The position numbers and the translations under genes were made by a program. Shown here piece by piece: positions 16,608 through 26,657 of a DNA stretch of 64,000 nt; the first letter of the stretch is position 1; each line of letters opens with the position of its first letter. The DNA lies in contig JBCCWS010000023.1 in the NCBI GenBank assembly GCA_039193195.1, forward strand, positions 1 through 64,000, in the 5' to 3' direction. Origin of the DNA: Pseudomonadota bacterium. GTDB lineage: Bacteria > Pseudomonadota > Gammaproteobacteria > Steroidobacterales > JBCBZW01. The notes beneath the pieces were generated by a model, which saw only the letters and a program-made list of their open reading frames with translations, did no database searches and was not told the origin of the DNA.

Positions 16608-17285
16608 GTGCGGGGATGGATTGCAGTACGGCCGGGGTTTGGCAATTTGGACACGACTAAGCACCAGCGTCTAGCGGGCGGTGAGACGCCTTCACCGCAG
16701 CGGCAGGAGCTTGCGACGCGCACCGAACCTCAGCGCACGATTGATTCAGAGCTGAGCTCTCTCGGGGCGCTTCATCGCGATCACTTCGCCGCCCTGACGC
16801 AGTACTTGCGCCGCCAGTTCGGACCAGGTCCACCCGAACCAGACGATATCGCCCAGCAGGCATTTCAACAGCTAGCGGAGTACCCAAAGCTCGAGTCGAT
16901 CCGCGACCTGCGCGCCTTTCTTTGGCGCACCGCGCGCAACCTCGTCCTGAGCGAAAAGCGCAACGCGGCGGTCCGCGGGCGACACGACCAGGCCTTGGGC
17001 CATTGGCATACCGCTGGCCAAGGTAGCGATAGCTCGCCCGAACGCGTCTTACTGGTAGAAGAGCAAGTTCGCGCGATCGATCAGGCCCTGCAGGCGATGC
17101 CCGAGCGCAGACGCACGGCGTTCGTCTGGCATCGCGTCGACGGTCTGACGGCCACGGAGATCGCACGCCGCTTCGGCATCACGCGGGCAGCGGCGATGAA
17201 GCACGTAGCCAAAGCAGCATTTGAGATAGACACGGCGCTGCGCCAACTCATGGGGGGAGACTCGGATGACACGGGGGACGTCTGA
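16608..17285 (+). CDS. FecI-type ECF sigma factor
   Basis: This protein of up to 225 residues has sigma region 2 (FAALTQYLRRQFG, DDIAQQAFQQLAEYP and LRAFLWRTARNLVLSEKRN) and region 4 (IDQALQAMPERRRTAFVWHR and then ATEIARRFGITRAAAMKHV). The start is uncertain: GTG 16608 gives a long leader and TTG 16647 is also possible; neither has a clear ribosome-binding site. The stop overlaps fecR by 20 bp. It should direct transcription of the downstream TonB receptor when the STN domain of that receptor signals ligand through FecR. A broken relative lies at 14017-14298. Confidence 0.9.
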   Translation: MRGWIAVRPGFGNLDTTKHQRLAGGETPSPQRQELATRTEPQRTIDSELSSLGALHRDHFAALTQYLRRQFGPGPPEPDDIAQQAFQQLAEYPKLESIRDLRAFLWRTARNLVLSEKRNAAVRGRHDQALGHWHTAGQGSDSSPERVLLVEEQVRAIDQALQAMPERRRTAFVWHRVDGLTATEIARRFGITRAAAMKHVAKAAFEIDTALRQLMGGDSDDTGDV

Positions 17286-18339
17286 GCAGAGCGACGCGCA
17301 AATCCGCGCGGCGGCGTTCGAATGGCGAGCGTTGTTCGATGCCGAGTTGGTCACGGCGGCCCAGCGGCGTGAGTTCGAGCAATGGCTGGCGCACGATCCG
17401 GCGCATGCGAAGGCTTACGAATACGCTAGTCAGGCATGGCATGAATTCGGTCAGCTACGACGCGAAGATCTGTCGCCGGCGCTGCGCCTTGCCACGCCCG
17501 GGGCATCCGGTCCTGCCTCACCTGACCTCGCCGAAGGGGCTGCCCGGCGGAGCCGTCGCCATCTGCCGGTGATCGCCTGGGCGACGGCGGCCGCCGCGGT
17601 GGTCGCTGTCGGTCTCGCCACAATCCCGTTCAGCCAGCGCAACGACGCGCTAGCACCCAGGGCATCCGCGCCGGTGGTCGAACGGTATGAATCGCCTCGC
17701 GGCCACGCACGCACCATCGTGCTCCCAGACGAGAGCGAGCTCACCTTGGCGTCGGCAACCCAGATCGAGGCGGTCTTGCGGCCCGATGCACGCGAAGTGC
17801 GGCTGATATCCGGGGCCGCCGTGTTCGATGTCGCCCCGGATGCCGCCCGGCCGTTCACTGTCAAGGCTGGGGCCCTGGAAGCGCGAGCCGTCGGCACGGT
17901 GTTCGAGGTGCGGAACAACGGCGGTGTGTACCGCGTCGCCGTCCGGGAGGGGCAGGTGGAAGCACGGTTCCCCTACATCCTCAACGAGCAGCCGACGTCA
18001 CTCGCCCGACAGGCATCCCTAGGGCCAGGCGAGCACGTTGCCGCCACCGCCGCGGCCGGGCTCGGCGCTGTTGAGCCATTCCCGCCACACCACTTTGCCG
18101 CGTGGGAGCTTGGCAGGTTGGTTTACGTAGGCGCCACGCTGGCGGAAATCGTCGCCGACGCAAACCGCTATTCCCCCACGCCGATCACCTTGGCGCCGGA
18201 GGTGACACGCCTCCCTTCTAGTCGCGTCACCGTGTCCTTCGCCGCCGACGACGTCGAGCAGATGCTGAGCACACTGATGGACATCTTTCCCGTCGCGCTC
18301 ACCGACTCACCTGACGGTCGCGTCTTCATCCCGCAGTAA
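17266..18339 (+). CDS. FecR-type anti-sigma regulator
   Basis: The 357-residue protein has a cytoplasmic N-terminal domain (AAFEWRALFDAE through EFEQWLAHDPAHAKAYEYA, the DUF4880 motif), a single membrane helix near residues 103-122 (VIAWATAAAAVVAVGLATIP), and a periplasmic FecR domain. That domain has ERYESPRGHARTIVLPDESELTLA and GAVFDVAPDAARPFTVKAGALEARAVGT, followed by a C-terminal GRLVYVGATLAEIVADANRY segment related to STN folds. It overlaps the sigma gene by 20 bp. It relays the ligand-bound state of the receptor at 18650-22003 to the sigma factor. Confidence 0.92.
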   Translation: MTRGTSEQSDAQIRAAAFEWRALFDAELVTAAQRREFEQWLAHDPAHAKAYEYASQAWHEFGQLRREDLSPALRLATPGASGPASPDLAEGAARRSRRHLPVIAWATAAAAVVAVGLATIPFSQRNDALAPRASAPVVERYESPRGHARTIVLPDESELTLASATQIEAVLRPDAREVRLISGAAVFDVAPDAARPFTVKAGALEARAVGTVFEVRNNGGVYRVAVREGQVEARFPYILNEQPTSLARQASLGPGEHVAATAAAGLGAVEPFPPHHFAAWELGRLVYVGATLAEIVADANRYSPTPITLAPEVTRLPSSRVTVSFAADDVEQMLSTLMDIFPVALTDSPDGRVFIPQ

Positions 18340-18649
18340 GGCGACCACGTCCCAAGCCCCAACGCGAGCGGGCGCCAGCTGCCGCCCAATGACGGGACTT
18401 GCGCTTCCGTAAGCCCGTATTTATCCCATCGGATGACGAATTTTGAGGGTCGTGGGTATCGATCCCCCTCACTTGCGAGTCGAGTCCTGTGAGTGCTGCG
18501 AGTGATTCGCGTTCGCAGCTGTGGAACAGAACGTCTCGAGTGGACTGCTGACGCGCCGAGCGTCGCGGCAGCGGGCTGCAGGTTTTTGGGCAGCTGGCGC
18601 TTCTCGGGCCTAGCCCAGACCAGACGCTGGATGGAAAGAGGGATCTATT
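18340..18649 (+). other. Intergenic region before the TonB receptor
   Basis: These 310 bases between fecR and the receptor hold no credible gene. The expected FecI-dependent promoter should be here, but I cannot point to a convincing motif. AGAGGGA just before TTG 18650 is the ribosome-binding site. Confidence 0.5.
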
Positions 18650-21600
18650 TTGGCACGGACCAATCAACTTCTTCGCGGTGCGTTTTTGCGCGCGATGGTG
18701 GCTATGGCGGCGGTAGCCTGCCTGTCCACGGCTTCGGCACAACCCACGGCGGGCACGCAAGCTAGCGCCCTGCAAGTCGACATCGCCGCTGGGCCCCTGG
18801 CGAGCGCCGTGTTGGAGATATCGCGACGCTACGAGATCAACCTGGTGGTCTCCGACGCGCTCCTCAAGGGCAAGTCCGCGCCGGCAATCACTGGGGCACT
18901 CAGTGCCGACCAGGCCCTGGATCGGGCCCTGGCCGGGTCTGGCCTCACCGTCAGGCAGAATGCCAGTGGCGCCTTCGTGATCGCTCGCGCCGAGCGATCA
19001 TCCACCACGGCCCGGCCCGCAAGCTCAAGCGGCCAGACGGATGTGCAGGAGACGCTCGTGGTCACGGGCACGCGGATCGAGCGCACCGCGAGCAATGCGC
19101 CGTCACCGGTGGACATCGTCACCGCCGAGGAGCTCACCCGCCTCGGCCTCACGGACAACACGGAGGCCCTGCGGTTCGTGCCTGCCCTCCAGCAGTCCTT
19201 GAGCCTCACGGCTAACAACACCATAAGCTTCGGGAACTTCCTTGACACGGGTCTCGCCAGCCTGGACCTGAGGGGCCTCGGCCCGGAGCGCACGCTGGTG
19301 CTCGTCAACGGCCGTCGGCACGTCGCCGGCTCCCCAGGCACGGCCATCGTCGACGTTGGGACGATTCCGGCCGCGTTGCTCGACCGGGTCGAGGTGCTGA
19401 CGGGTGGCGGCTCATCCATCTACGGGGCGGATGCCGTTACGGGCGTGGTCAACTACGTGCTGAAAGACGACTTCGAAGGCCTCGCGTTCTCCTCCAACTA
19501 CGGCCTCCCCACGCAGGGGAGCGACGGGGAGGCGGTGTTCGCGTCGCTCACCCTCGGCGGCAACTTCGCCAAGGATCGAGGCAACGCGGTGGTGAGCATC
19601 GAGTACAACCGCCAGGACAACCTGCCCGTAGCGGACCGAGACTTTCTGGCCAACCGTTCGGGCATCGCCTCCAACAACGCGGCGCTGTCCGAGTTCCTCG
19701 GCGTCAACCCCGACTTTGCCAACGTCCTCATTCCAGACATTCGCGACGCCGCCGTGGCGCGAGACTCCAATCTGGCCCTAAGCCTCACGGGAAACACCTT
19801 CGACGCCATCGTCGCCGGCGGCGGCACCTTCGGCGGCTTCCCTGCTTACCAGCTGTTCGATCGCACCACGGGTGAGCTGCGCGCCTTCGACCTCGGCATT
19901 CAGGACGCCTCGCTGTTTCGCTTCCAGGGCGGCGATGGCGTCACGGTCTTCAACCCTAACGCCGACGGTATCCCGCAGACCGAACGGGTCATCGTCAACG
20001 CCCTAGCTGACTACGACATTCGCCCTGGCGTGAACGCCTATGTCGAAGCCAAGTACGCACGCTCGGATATCACCGCCAGGGGCAGCTTCGGGGTGACCTC
20101 CTTCAATCTACCCATCGGCCGCGACAACGCCTTCCTGCCCGACAGTCTCGCCGCCCAATTCGATGATCTGGCGACCCAAGGCCTCGACCCGTCCCTGGTG
20201 GTCAACTTCTCCCTAGGCGACCCCGCGCTCGTCGAGCCCGGCGAAATCGACCGCGAGACCGTGCGCCTGGTCGGCGGCGTACGGGGCGATGTGTCCAGCG
20301 GATTCGCTTACGACCTCTCCGTCAACTACGGCCGCACCACGACGTCCGCCACCACCAATGATGAGATCCTGCTGGACCGGTTCTTCGCTGCCATCGACGC
20401 CGTTGTCGATCCGGCGACGGGGAACATCGTGTGCCGATCGACGCTGGATCCGGAAGCGCCCTTGACCCTCGCTGAGGAGCCTTTCCCCATCAACCCCGGG
20501 GCGACGACCTTCGATCCCGCGAGCGGCGCCTGCGTGCCTACCAACATCTTTGCACCGCTAACGCCTGAGCAAGCGGCCTTCTTTGGCACATCGCTCACCT
20601 CGAACTTCGAAATCGACCAGCTCGTCGTCAATGCCACCATCACCGGCAACAGCGAAGACCTCTTTACGCTTCCCGCCGGCGCCATCGGCTACGCCGCGGG
20701 CCTCGAGTACCGCGATGAGAGCAGCCGCTTCGAACCCGATGCGCTGGAACTGGCGGGCTTTGGCGAGTTTGCCGCGTTCGGCGACATTCCCGAGATCGTG
20801 GCCGGGGGCTTCGACGTCATCGAAGGGTTTGCCGAGATCAGTGTGCCGGTGCTTTCCGGTCAGCCCCTCGCGCAGCGCCTGGACCTCGATGCCTCGGTGC
20901 GCCTAGCCGACTACAGCACCGTGGGAAGCGCCACCTCCTTCGCCTTCGGCGGCATCTGGCAACCTGTCGCCGACCTTCGCGTGAGAGCCTCCTACAACCG
21001 GGCGATCAGAGCACCCAACATCGCTGAGCTCTTCTCACCTCAGGCGGCCGACTTCGCGTTCGTCGTCGGCAACCAAGATCCCTGCTTCGCCGACAACTTG
21101 GACGACGGCAGTGAGTTCCGCGCGGGCAACTGTGCTCAGCTCACGCCGCAGGACTTCGATCCAGGGCTCTTCGCCACCTCGCCGCTGACCACGGGCGGCA
21201 ATCCAGACCTCGACGAGGAGCGAGCGGATACCTTTACCGTGGGGTTTGTGGTCACGCCAACGGTCGCGCCCGGGCTCACGCTCATTGCTGATTACTACGA
21301 CATCAGCATCGACAATGCGATTCAGCTGAACCCCAACCGCTTCGCCGTCATCAACAACTGCGTCGACGCGCCGACGATCGACAACGCCGCCTGCGCAGCC
21401 GTGCCCAGGGATCCCGTGACCGGCGTCATCCAGTCCGTGCAGTCCACGGCGCTCAATCTTTCCGCCTCGAGCACCCGCGGGATCGACTATCAGTTCAGCT
21501 ACCTCTTCGGCCTTAACCGTGCACCGGAAGCGGGCCTTGGCACGTTCCGGGTGGATCTCGCCGGCAACTACCTCATCGAACGGGAGGAGACCGGCTTCGA

Positions 21601-22003
21601 GGGGATTCCAGCATCCTTCGACGTGTTGCGCGGCGAAGTGGGTCGCCTGGGCACGCCGGCGTTTCCGAGGCACTTCTTGAACGCCTCCCTGAGCTGGAGC
21701 AAGGGCCCTTGGAGCGCCGACTACGGCTTCACCTACCAATCGAGCACCACCTTCGGCTTCTTCGGCATCGGGGCAGAGGAGATAGATGCAGATCCCCTGC
21801 TGATCAACGTGGCGGAGACGGGCGATGCGTTCGTCCACTCTGTCGGCGGCGCGTACGACGTGAGCGAGGGATTGCGGTTGTTCGTGCGAGTCAACAACCT
21901 GACTGACCGGGAGCCCTTCGCGGTTGGGGGGCCGAACCAACGAGTGCGCCCCACCTCGTTCCTTGGACGCACTGTGCAGTTCGGCGTGCAAGGACGTCTC
22001 TAA
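18650..22003 (+). CDS. TonB-dependent transducer receptor with STN domain
   Basis: The 1,117-residue outer-membrane protein starts at TTG 18650 behind AGAGGGA. After a signal peptide (to about residue 30) comes a STN signalling domain (about 41-112, LQVDIAAGPLASAVLEISRR), the TonB box ETLVVTG (134-140), and a plug domain with LRGLGPERTLVLVNGRR and LLDRVEVLTGGGSSIYG. A 22-strand-type barrel then ends in RPTSFLGRTVQFGVQGRL. The STN domain contacts FecR, which fits the fecI-fecR pair immediately upstream. The plug style (D-R-V-E-V-L-[TK]-G-G-[AG]-S-[AS]-x-Y-G-A-D-A) is common in large receptors for oligosaccharides or peptides as well as siderophores, so the substrate is open. No degradative enzyme is adjacent. 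Confidence 0.92.
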   Translation: MARTNQLLRGAFLRAMVAMAAVACLSTASAQPTAGTQASALQVDIAAGPLASAVLEISRRYEINLVVSDALLKGKSAPAITGALSADQALDRALAGSGLTVRQNASGAFVIARAERSSTTARPASSSGQTDVQETLVVTGTRIERTASNAPSPVDIVTAEELTRLGLTDNTEALRFVPALQQSLSLTANNTISFGNFLDTGLASLDLRGLGPERTLVLVNGRRHVAGSPGTAIVDVGTIPAALLDRVEVLTGGGSSIYGADAVTGVVNYVLKDDFEGLAFSSNYGLPTQGSDGEAVFASLTLGGNFAKDRGNAVVSIEYNRQDNLPVADRDFLANRSGIASNNAALSEFLGVNPDFANVLIPDIRDAAVARDSNLALSLTGNTFDAIVAGGGTFGGFPAYQLFDRTTGELRAFDLGIQDASLFRFQGGDGVTVFNPNADGIPQTERVIVNALADYDIRPGVNAYVEAKYARSDITARGSFGVTSFNLPIGRDNAFLPDSLAAQFDDLATQGLDPSLVVNFSLGDPALVEPGEIDRETVRLVGGVRGDVSSGFAYDLSVNYGRTTTSATTNDEILLDRFFAAIDAVVDPATGNIVCRSTLDPEAPLTLAEEPFPINPGATTFDPASGACVPTNIFAPLTPEQAAFFGTSLTSNFEIDQLVVNATITGNSEDLFTLPAGAIGYAAGLEYRDESSRFEPDALELAGFGEFAAFGDIPEIVAGGFDVIEGFAEISVPVLSGQPLAQRLDLDASVRLADYSTVGSATSFAFGGIWQPVADLRVRASYNRAIRAPNIAELFSPQAADFAFVVGNQDPCFADNLDDGSEFRAGNCAQLTPQDFDPGLFATSPLTTGGNPDLDEERADTFTVGFVVTPTVAPGLTLIADYYDISIDNAIQLNPNRFAVINNCVDAPTIDNAACAAVPRDPVTGVIQSVQSTALNLSASSTRGIDYQFSYLFGLNRAPEAGLGTFRVDLAGNYLIEREETGFEGIPASFDVLRGEVGRLGTPAFPRHFLNASLSWSKGPWSADYGFTYQSSTTFGFFGIGAEEIDADPLLINVAETGDAFVHSVGGAYDVSEGLRLFVRVNNLTDREPFAVGGPNQRVRPTSFLGRTVQFGVQGRL

Positions 22004-22045
22004 CGGTAGCGGATCGACGACTGGAGTCGGCTGCGGTGGAGGGGT

Positions 22046-22459
22046 TCAGCGCGCTGAGGGACTGGGCAGGATGTAGGTGCCCTGGGCGGTCGCACAGGGC
22101 GCGTCGATGTTGTCGTCGGTCCAGACCTTGACCGTGCCGACGACACTGCGGCGGCTGCGGCCGTCGAGGCTCGCTGTAGCGTACAACTCGCCCCCGACGG
22201 CGGGTCGCAGGAAGCGGATCGACAGCTCTGAGGTGAGCGCGAGCAGTTCGATGCGATCGATCGCCCCGAACACGAGATACCACAGCGCGGCGTCCGCCGC
22301 GGCAAACTGCGTCGGCCCGGACACGTAACCCCCCGGGCGCAGCGCCCCATCGCCTGGGCGCAGCATGGCCGTGGCGTGCCTGTCGCTCACCTCGATACAT
22401 GAGGTGCGCGCGTGCGGCCACTCCGCGCTGACGGCGGCGTTGATTGCATCCGGTGTCAT
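22046..22459 (-). CDS. Hotdog-fold thioesterase, PaaI-like
   Basis: The 137-residue protein shows the hotdog pattern. PGGYVSGPTQFAAADAALWYLVF is the central helix region with the catalytic Asp, followed by LTSELSIRFLRPAVGGELYATASL and VVGTVKVWTDD and AQGTYILPSP strands. These enzymes hydrolyse acyl-CoA thioesters in the cytoplasm. GGGAAGA precedes ATG 22459. It is convergent with the TonB receptor and has no obvious partner. Confidence 0.82.
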   Translation of the reverse strand: MTPDAINAAVSAEWPHARTSCIEVSDRHATAMLRPGDGALRPGGYVSGPTQFAAADAALWYLVFGAIDRIELLALTSELSIRFLRPAVGGELYATASLDGRSRRSVVGTVKVWTDDNIDAPCATAQGTYILPSPSAR

Positions 22460-22838
22460 CGGTTCTTCCCTAGGTCGTTAACGTGGGCAAACCGATGCTC
22501 GTGCCAAACCGCTCGCCTCGTCAATTACCGCGTCGCCAGTGTGCCTGAGCCCCAACACGCTCCCCCCTCACAACCGTTGCCAGAACTTCTTGCTGGCTGC
22601 CGACCCGTTATGGTCACTCGCATTCGGCGTCGCCCCTTCCTAACCAACCCATAGCATCGCCACATTGCCGCGAAGAGCCTCGGGCGAGCGCCAGGCGTCA
22701 TCGCCCCTCTCCATCATGTAAGCCGCCTTTTGCTAGAGTTAAGCGCTGGCAGGACAGGGAGGTCCCGGCATGCGCCGCACCACGTCACTCCGCGCTCGCG
22801 AGGGCACGCTCACCATTCACGCTCGACAAGGCGCCTCA
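22460..22838. other. Intergenic region
   Basis: The divergent gap between the thioesterase and the secreted propeller protein. I see no gene or clear regulatory motif. The right part is open in the frame of the following gene, but the start at 22839 fits the signal peptide better. Confidence 0.4.
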
Positions 22839-25298
22839 ATGGGCGATCGCCGCGACCCGACGGCAGTCGATTTCGGCCGACGCGGGCGGGTGGGCATCGT
22901 CGCCTTCCTGCTCGCCTGGTCACTGATACTGCCCGCCGTCGCCGATGACTTTGTCGTGCGCGACGACATCGTGTCGGACCCCAACGTCGACCTCCTCGAT
23001 CCCGAATTCGACAGCGAGGAAGGGCTCGTGGTGTGGCAGGACCTCACGGGGCAGATGTGGCTTGCGCAGGTCGACCTAGTCTCCGGCGACCTGCTGCCTC
23101 AAGATGGCCGCGGGGAGCTGCTCGACACGGGGCTGGCGCCGATCGGCTTCACGGGCAACGGCCCCGAGTTCGGCTACGGTCTCGAAGGCCCTGTCATCGG
23201 CTACACGCGGCTCATCGGCCTCACGCGCTGGCTCGCCACGGCGACCCGCGACGCCCAGGGCACCTGGCGCCCACGCCTGCAGACGAACGGCGCCGATCGC
23301 TACCGCCCCGAGGGCACCCCCGTGGAGAACCTCGGGCTGAATCCGGCGCGACTGGTGTACGTGCGCAACGACGAGACCCTCGGCTTCGTCTCTAGCTGGC
23401 GTGACTTGGCGGGTCAGGAGGTAGAAGGCACATCGACGACGGGGCAAGGCGGGCGCTGGCTCGGCCGTGATTTCCGCTTCACGGCCTTCCAGGAGGTCGA
23501 CGGCATCAATCAGATCGTCGAAGTGGACGCCGCCACCGGCGCCACCCGCTCGGTCTCCACCAGCCCCGGCTTGAAGGGCGGCGCCTTCAACTGGTACCCG
23601 CCGGAGTTCGGCGGTGACCTTGGTGTTGTCGGGCTCATCGACTTCGAGGCCCTCGGCGTGTGGCGTGAGCGCGCCGGGGAATGGGAGCTAGTGAGCACGT
23701 TTACCGTGCCCAGCGAGAAACCCTTCTTGAGCTCTCCCGAGGCCTTCGTAGTCAACGGGCGTTCGTACATTACCCTCGTGGCGGCCGATGTGCTGGCGGA
23801 GCTCTTTCCCGGGCAGCCGGTGGGGCCGTCGGAGATTTGGATCACCGGGCTGGATCCTGGCCAGGGCTTCTACCGTCGTATCGACGATCCCCTCACGGTG
23901 GAACAGAAGTCTGAGCCGGAACCTTTCGTGCTCACCTCCGAAGCGGTCGTCTACTACACGGAGAAGCCCGAGGATTCGGGGATTCGTCTCCTGCGCCGCG
24001 CCGCCACGGGCCTGGAAGCGCAGCTGCAGTACGGCGATCTCGCCTATGGTGGCGATTGGGCCAACGGCTTGCGCGGACCGCGAAACTGCGCCTGCGCGCC
24101 CTTCGATATCCCGGATACGCACTTGGAGGTCTTCACCGAAGATCCTGGCGGCATCGTGCCCTACCGCCACGCCACGGGGGCAGACGGCAACACCTATACG
24201 CCCGTGCAGAGCCTTGCAGGCGGTACCGCGTTCGCGGCTCTCGATGCGCTCGGCGCCGAGGCGTTCCGCATCGATGACGCCACGCTCGGCCAGCAGATCG
24301 CTGAGACGAGCCCCCTGGTGGACGCGAACGGCGACATCTACATCGCCGCAGAGTCAGCGGTGACGAAACTCGATGCCCAGGGCAACGTGCTGTGGCAAAC
24401 GCCCACGGCCGGGCTAGCCCGGGCGCCTGCGTTCGCACCCGATGGCAACTTACTGCTCTTCACCTGGAACGGCTGGGGCTACGTGATCGCCCCGCGCACG
24501 GGCGACGTGCTGCTCGAACGGCGACTGGTCCAGCGCGAAGTCGGCGAGACCTTCAGCTGCGTCGCCCTCGATCAACCTAATCTCTGTATCTACCTCACGG
24601 CGCCCGTGGTGAACGGCAAGGCCAACCGAATCTACGTGACGCAGAACCTCGGCGGCGGCAGCAGCGTGCTGCAGGCCTGGCGCTACATCCCCGCAGCGGG
24701 CGACGGCACCGCGCCAGCGCTGCGACGCGCGTGGCTCGGCGCCAGCCCGGTTATCGCAGGCCCCGCGAGCGCACCCGTGGCGAGCGCCGACGGCACCCGC
24801 CTCTACGTGCAGGACGGCGCCGGCACCTTGCATGCCTTCGCCGCCAACGACGGCACGGCGCTGTGGGACTTCGCCCTCGGTTTCAGCGCCGCCGATCCGC
24901 CCACCGTGAGCGCCGGAGGATTCCTCATGCCCGGAGGCACGGGCACCTCCGCGCCTGGCTACAACCGCGTCTCCATCCTCGAGGACCTCGGCGACAGCGC
25001 CGCCTGGCGCCTGCGCCTGAACGACTACGCGCCGGCCTCCGCCTCGGCGGTGGGCAACGATGACCGCTTCGTCCTGGCCGCCCGGCGTCGAGCCACCGGC
25101 GAGTTGACGCTGCTTTCGGTCGACCCCGGCGGCCAGGTGCGGGTGAGCCCCTGGGGCGAGGGGGCGCAAACGCCAGCGGGCCTCGGCTCCATCAATCTGA
25201 CGGCAAACGGCGGGGTCACCGTCACGGTGGCTGGGTCCGCACCGCGCTTGAAGCGATTTACCGCGGGTGCCCCCTCACCTCTAGACGCGCCACGGTGA
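22839..25298 (+). CDS. Secreted PQQ-type beta-propeller protein
   Basis: The 819-residue product (from ATG 22839) has a twin-positive start and a hydrophobic signal ending LAWSLILPAVADD. The C-terminal half carries PQQ/quinoprotein-like blades: NGDIYIAAESAVTKLDAQGNVLWQT, DGTRLYVQDGAGTLHAFAANDGTALWDF and a similar weaker unit with GYVIAPRTGDVLLERRL. The N-terminal half is also strand-rich and may form a second propeller. No cofactor-binding disulfide or catalytic residues of alcohol dehydrogenases are apparent, so a structural or binding role is more likely than enzymatic quinoprotein activity. The frame extends upstream to 22770, but the signal peptide favours 22839. Confidence 0.75.
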   Translation: MGDRRDPTAVDFGRRGRVGIVAFLLAWSLILPAVADDFVVRDDIVSDPNVDLLDPEFDSEEGLVVWQDLTGQMWLAQVDLVSGDLLPQDGRGELLDTGLAPIGFTGNGPEFGYGLEGPVIGYTRLIGLTRWLATATRDAQGTWRPRLQTNGADRYRPEGTPVENLGLNPARLVYVRNDETLGFVSSWRDLAGQEVEGTSTTGQGGRWLGRDFRFTAFQEVDGINQIVEVDAATGATRSVSTSPGLKGGAFNWYPPEFGGDLGVVGLIDFEALGVWRERAGEWELVSTFTVPSEKPFLSSPEAFVVNGRSYITLVAADVLAELFPGQPVGPSEIWITGLDPGQGFYRRIDDPLTVEQKSEPEPFVLTSEAVVYYTEKPEDSGIRLLRRAATGLEAQLQYGDLAYGGDWANGLRGPRNCACAPFDIPDTHLEVFTEDPGGIVPYRHATGADGNTYTPVQSLAGGTAFAALDALGAEAFRIDDATLGQQIAETSPLVDANGDIYIAAESAVTKLDAQGNVLWQTPTAGLARAPAFAPDGNLLLFTWNGWGYVIAPRTGDVLLERRLVQREVGETFSCVALDQPNLCIYLTAPVVNGKANRIYVTQNLGGGSSVLQAWRYIPAAGDGTAPALRRAWLGASPVIAGPASAPVASADGTRLYVQDGAGTLHAFAANDGTALWDFALGFSAADPPTVSAGGFLMPGGTGTSAPGYNRVSILEDLGDSAAWRLRLNDYAPASASAVGNDDRFVLAARRRATGELTLLSVDPGGQVRVSPWGEGAQTPAGLGSINLTANGGVTVTVAGSAPRLKRFTAGAPSPLDAPR

Positions 25299-25774
25299 CC
25301 ACCCAACCAACGCACGCCATCGGATGATCCGATGCACAGTGTCCGGCAGTCGTGGCATGCTGTCAGCAGCCCACCCCTAGATGATTCTCTCTGGCCTTCG
25401 CGTGCTCGTGGGGCGCTCAAACGAGCTCTCCCTACCCGCTACGCACACTCCTAGAATCATTGCCTTGCGTGAATCTTGCTAGCGATGACAACCGCTAGCT
25501 AAGAGGCGTGGGCCCGAGGTCGCCGTAGGTAACCTACATAGCCAGCGTATCGATCTAGTCCCTGCGGACGATGCGCGGAGATTCCGGCTAACCGCGCGAT
25601 GCAGGAGACAACCTTCATTCGCTAGCAAGTGACTCGGTAAGCGGCGCAATGGCACGCCACGTTCTTGGCGTGTTCGACAGCCCAATTCACGCGCAGGGGT
25701 TACCGCGCAACCTGCTGGTGTGATCAAGCACGATGGTCGGTCAATTCAGCAACCGACACAAAACTCTAAAAGAT
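25299..25774. other. Intergenic region
   Basis: These 476 bases separate two convergent secreted-protein genes. Open frames here are short and have no family features. I see no repeat or strong terminator. Confidence 0.4.
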
Positions 25775-26164
25775 TTAGGCGTTTACATTTCTTTCGGCGG
25801 TGGCTGAGTACTTGAGGGTCAAGATGTCGAGGCTGCTAGGGCCGCCATCGCTCTGCGCCGCCACGTACGTGGCGCCATCAGGCCCTAGGGCCACCGGCAG
25901 TCCTCGGTCCGCGCCATTCGCGCTGCCGATGTAGCGATCGCTCCACAACTCGTTGCCCTGCCTATCGACGGCGACCGTGAGCACGTCTGAATTCTGGAAG
26001 TCGAAGCGCCGGATCAGCTCCCCGGTCGCCACGCTGCGCTCATCGGCACCCACGGCGAGATCCACCAGAGACTCCGACGTCCCGTTGGCGCTTGAGCGAT
26101 AGAACCAATCAACGTCCAGCGGCTGAGCCGCGAGCGTCGGCCCGAACAGCATGGTGGTGACCAC
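25775..26164 (-). CDS. Small SBBP-type repeat protein, possibly truncated
   Basis: The 129-residue frame begins with a short hydrophobic leader (MVTTMLFGPTLAAQ) and contains two units of the SBBP/delta-60 type. These are SVATGELIRRFDFQNSDVLTVAVDRQGNELWSDRYIG and VALGPDGATYVAAQSDGGPSSLDILTLKYS. Complete members have seven or more such blades, so this is either a very short secreted protein or the remnant of a longer propeller. No ribosome-binding site is convincing at 26164; the frame stays open upstream and a GTG start near 26173 would strengthen the signal sequence. Function unknown. Confidence 0.5.
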   Translation of the reverse strand: MVTTMLFGPTLAAQPLDVDWFYRSSANGTSESLVDLAVGADERSVATGELIRRFDFQNSDVLTVAVDRQGNELWSDRYIGSANGADRGLPVALGPDGATYVAAQSDGGPSSLDILTLKYSATAERNVNA

Positions 26165-26657
26165 GATGATCGCGGAAACGGCTCGAACGCGGGATGGAGG
26201 AGGTAGGAGAACATCATGACCGGTCGCACTGAAGCCAACAGATGGCTCGATTACAGCCGAACTCTGTCACGAAGACATCACGCGCCCGCCCTAAACCATC
26301 CAGCAGTAAGTTCACCACCTTGCGTGCCTCCACCGAGGCCGACCTGCCGGTCGCGACAGAAGAACACGGCGTTGCCTACGGTGGCCGCCCGAAACTGGCG
26401 GCCGCCCGGCTCGGCAAACCGCGTAGTCGCCTGAGCATCGACCGCTTGCCTTCGGTGAGTCGGTCCACGAATCTTGTCCTGAACGAACACCCGTGCTGTT
26501 GATCCTCGCGTCCACGGCGTGGCGCGCGAGACTGCCCGACAAGCATGTCGTGGCGATTGGTCGCAGATGGACGAGATGGGCTCGTGGGGGCACTAGGACG
26601 AGCACTCCCCACGAGCAACATCTCTCCTCGCGGCTGCGCGCTTGGCGATGACCGCCC
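26165..26657. other. Intergenic region with an unassigned open frame
   Basis: No gene is well supported. GGAGGAGGTAGGAG at about 26193-26206 would be a very strong ribosome-binding site for ATG 26216 (+), but the 72-residue frame behind it is proline/arginine-rich and looks non-coding. A second short frame, 26242-26502, has no recognisable domain. Confidence 0.3.

Noticed and set aside
26216-26434. Short plus-strand frame behind a near-perfect GGAGGAGGTAGGAG site
   Set aside because: The product is proline- and arginine-rich with no domain or signal; the purine-rich tract is probably chance or belongs to other sequence. Recorded because the site is unusually strong.
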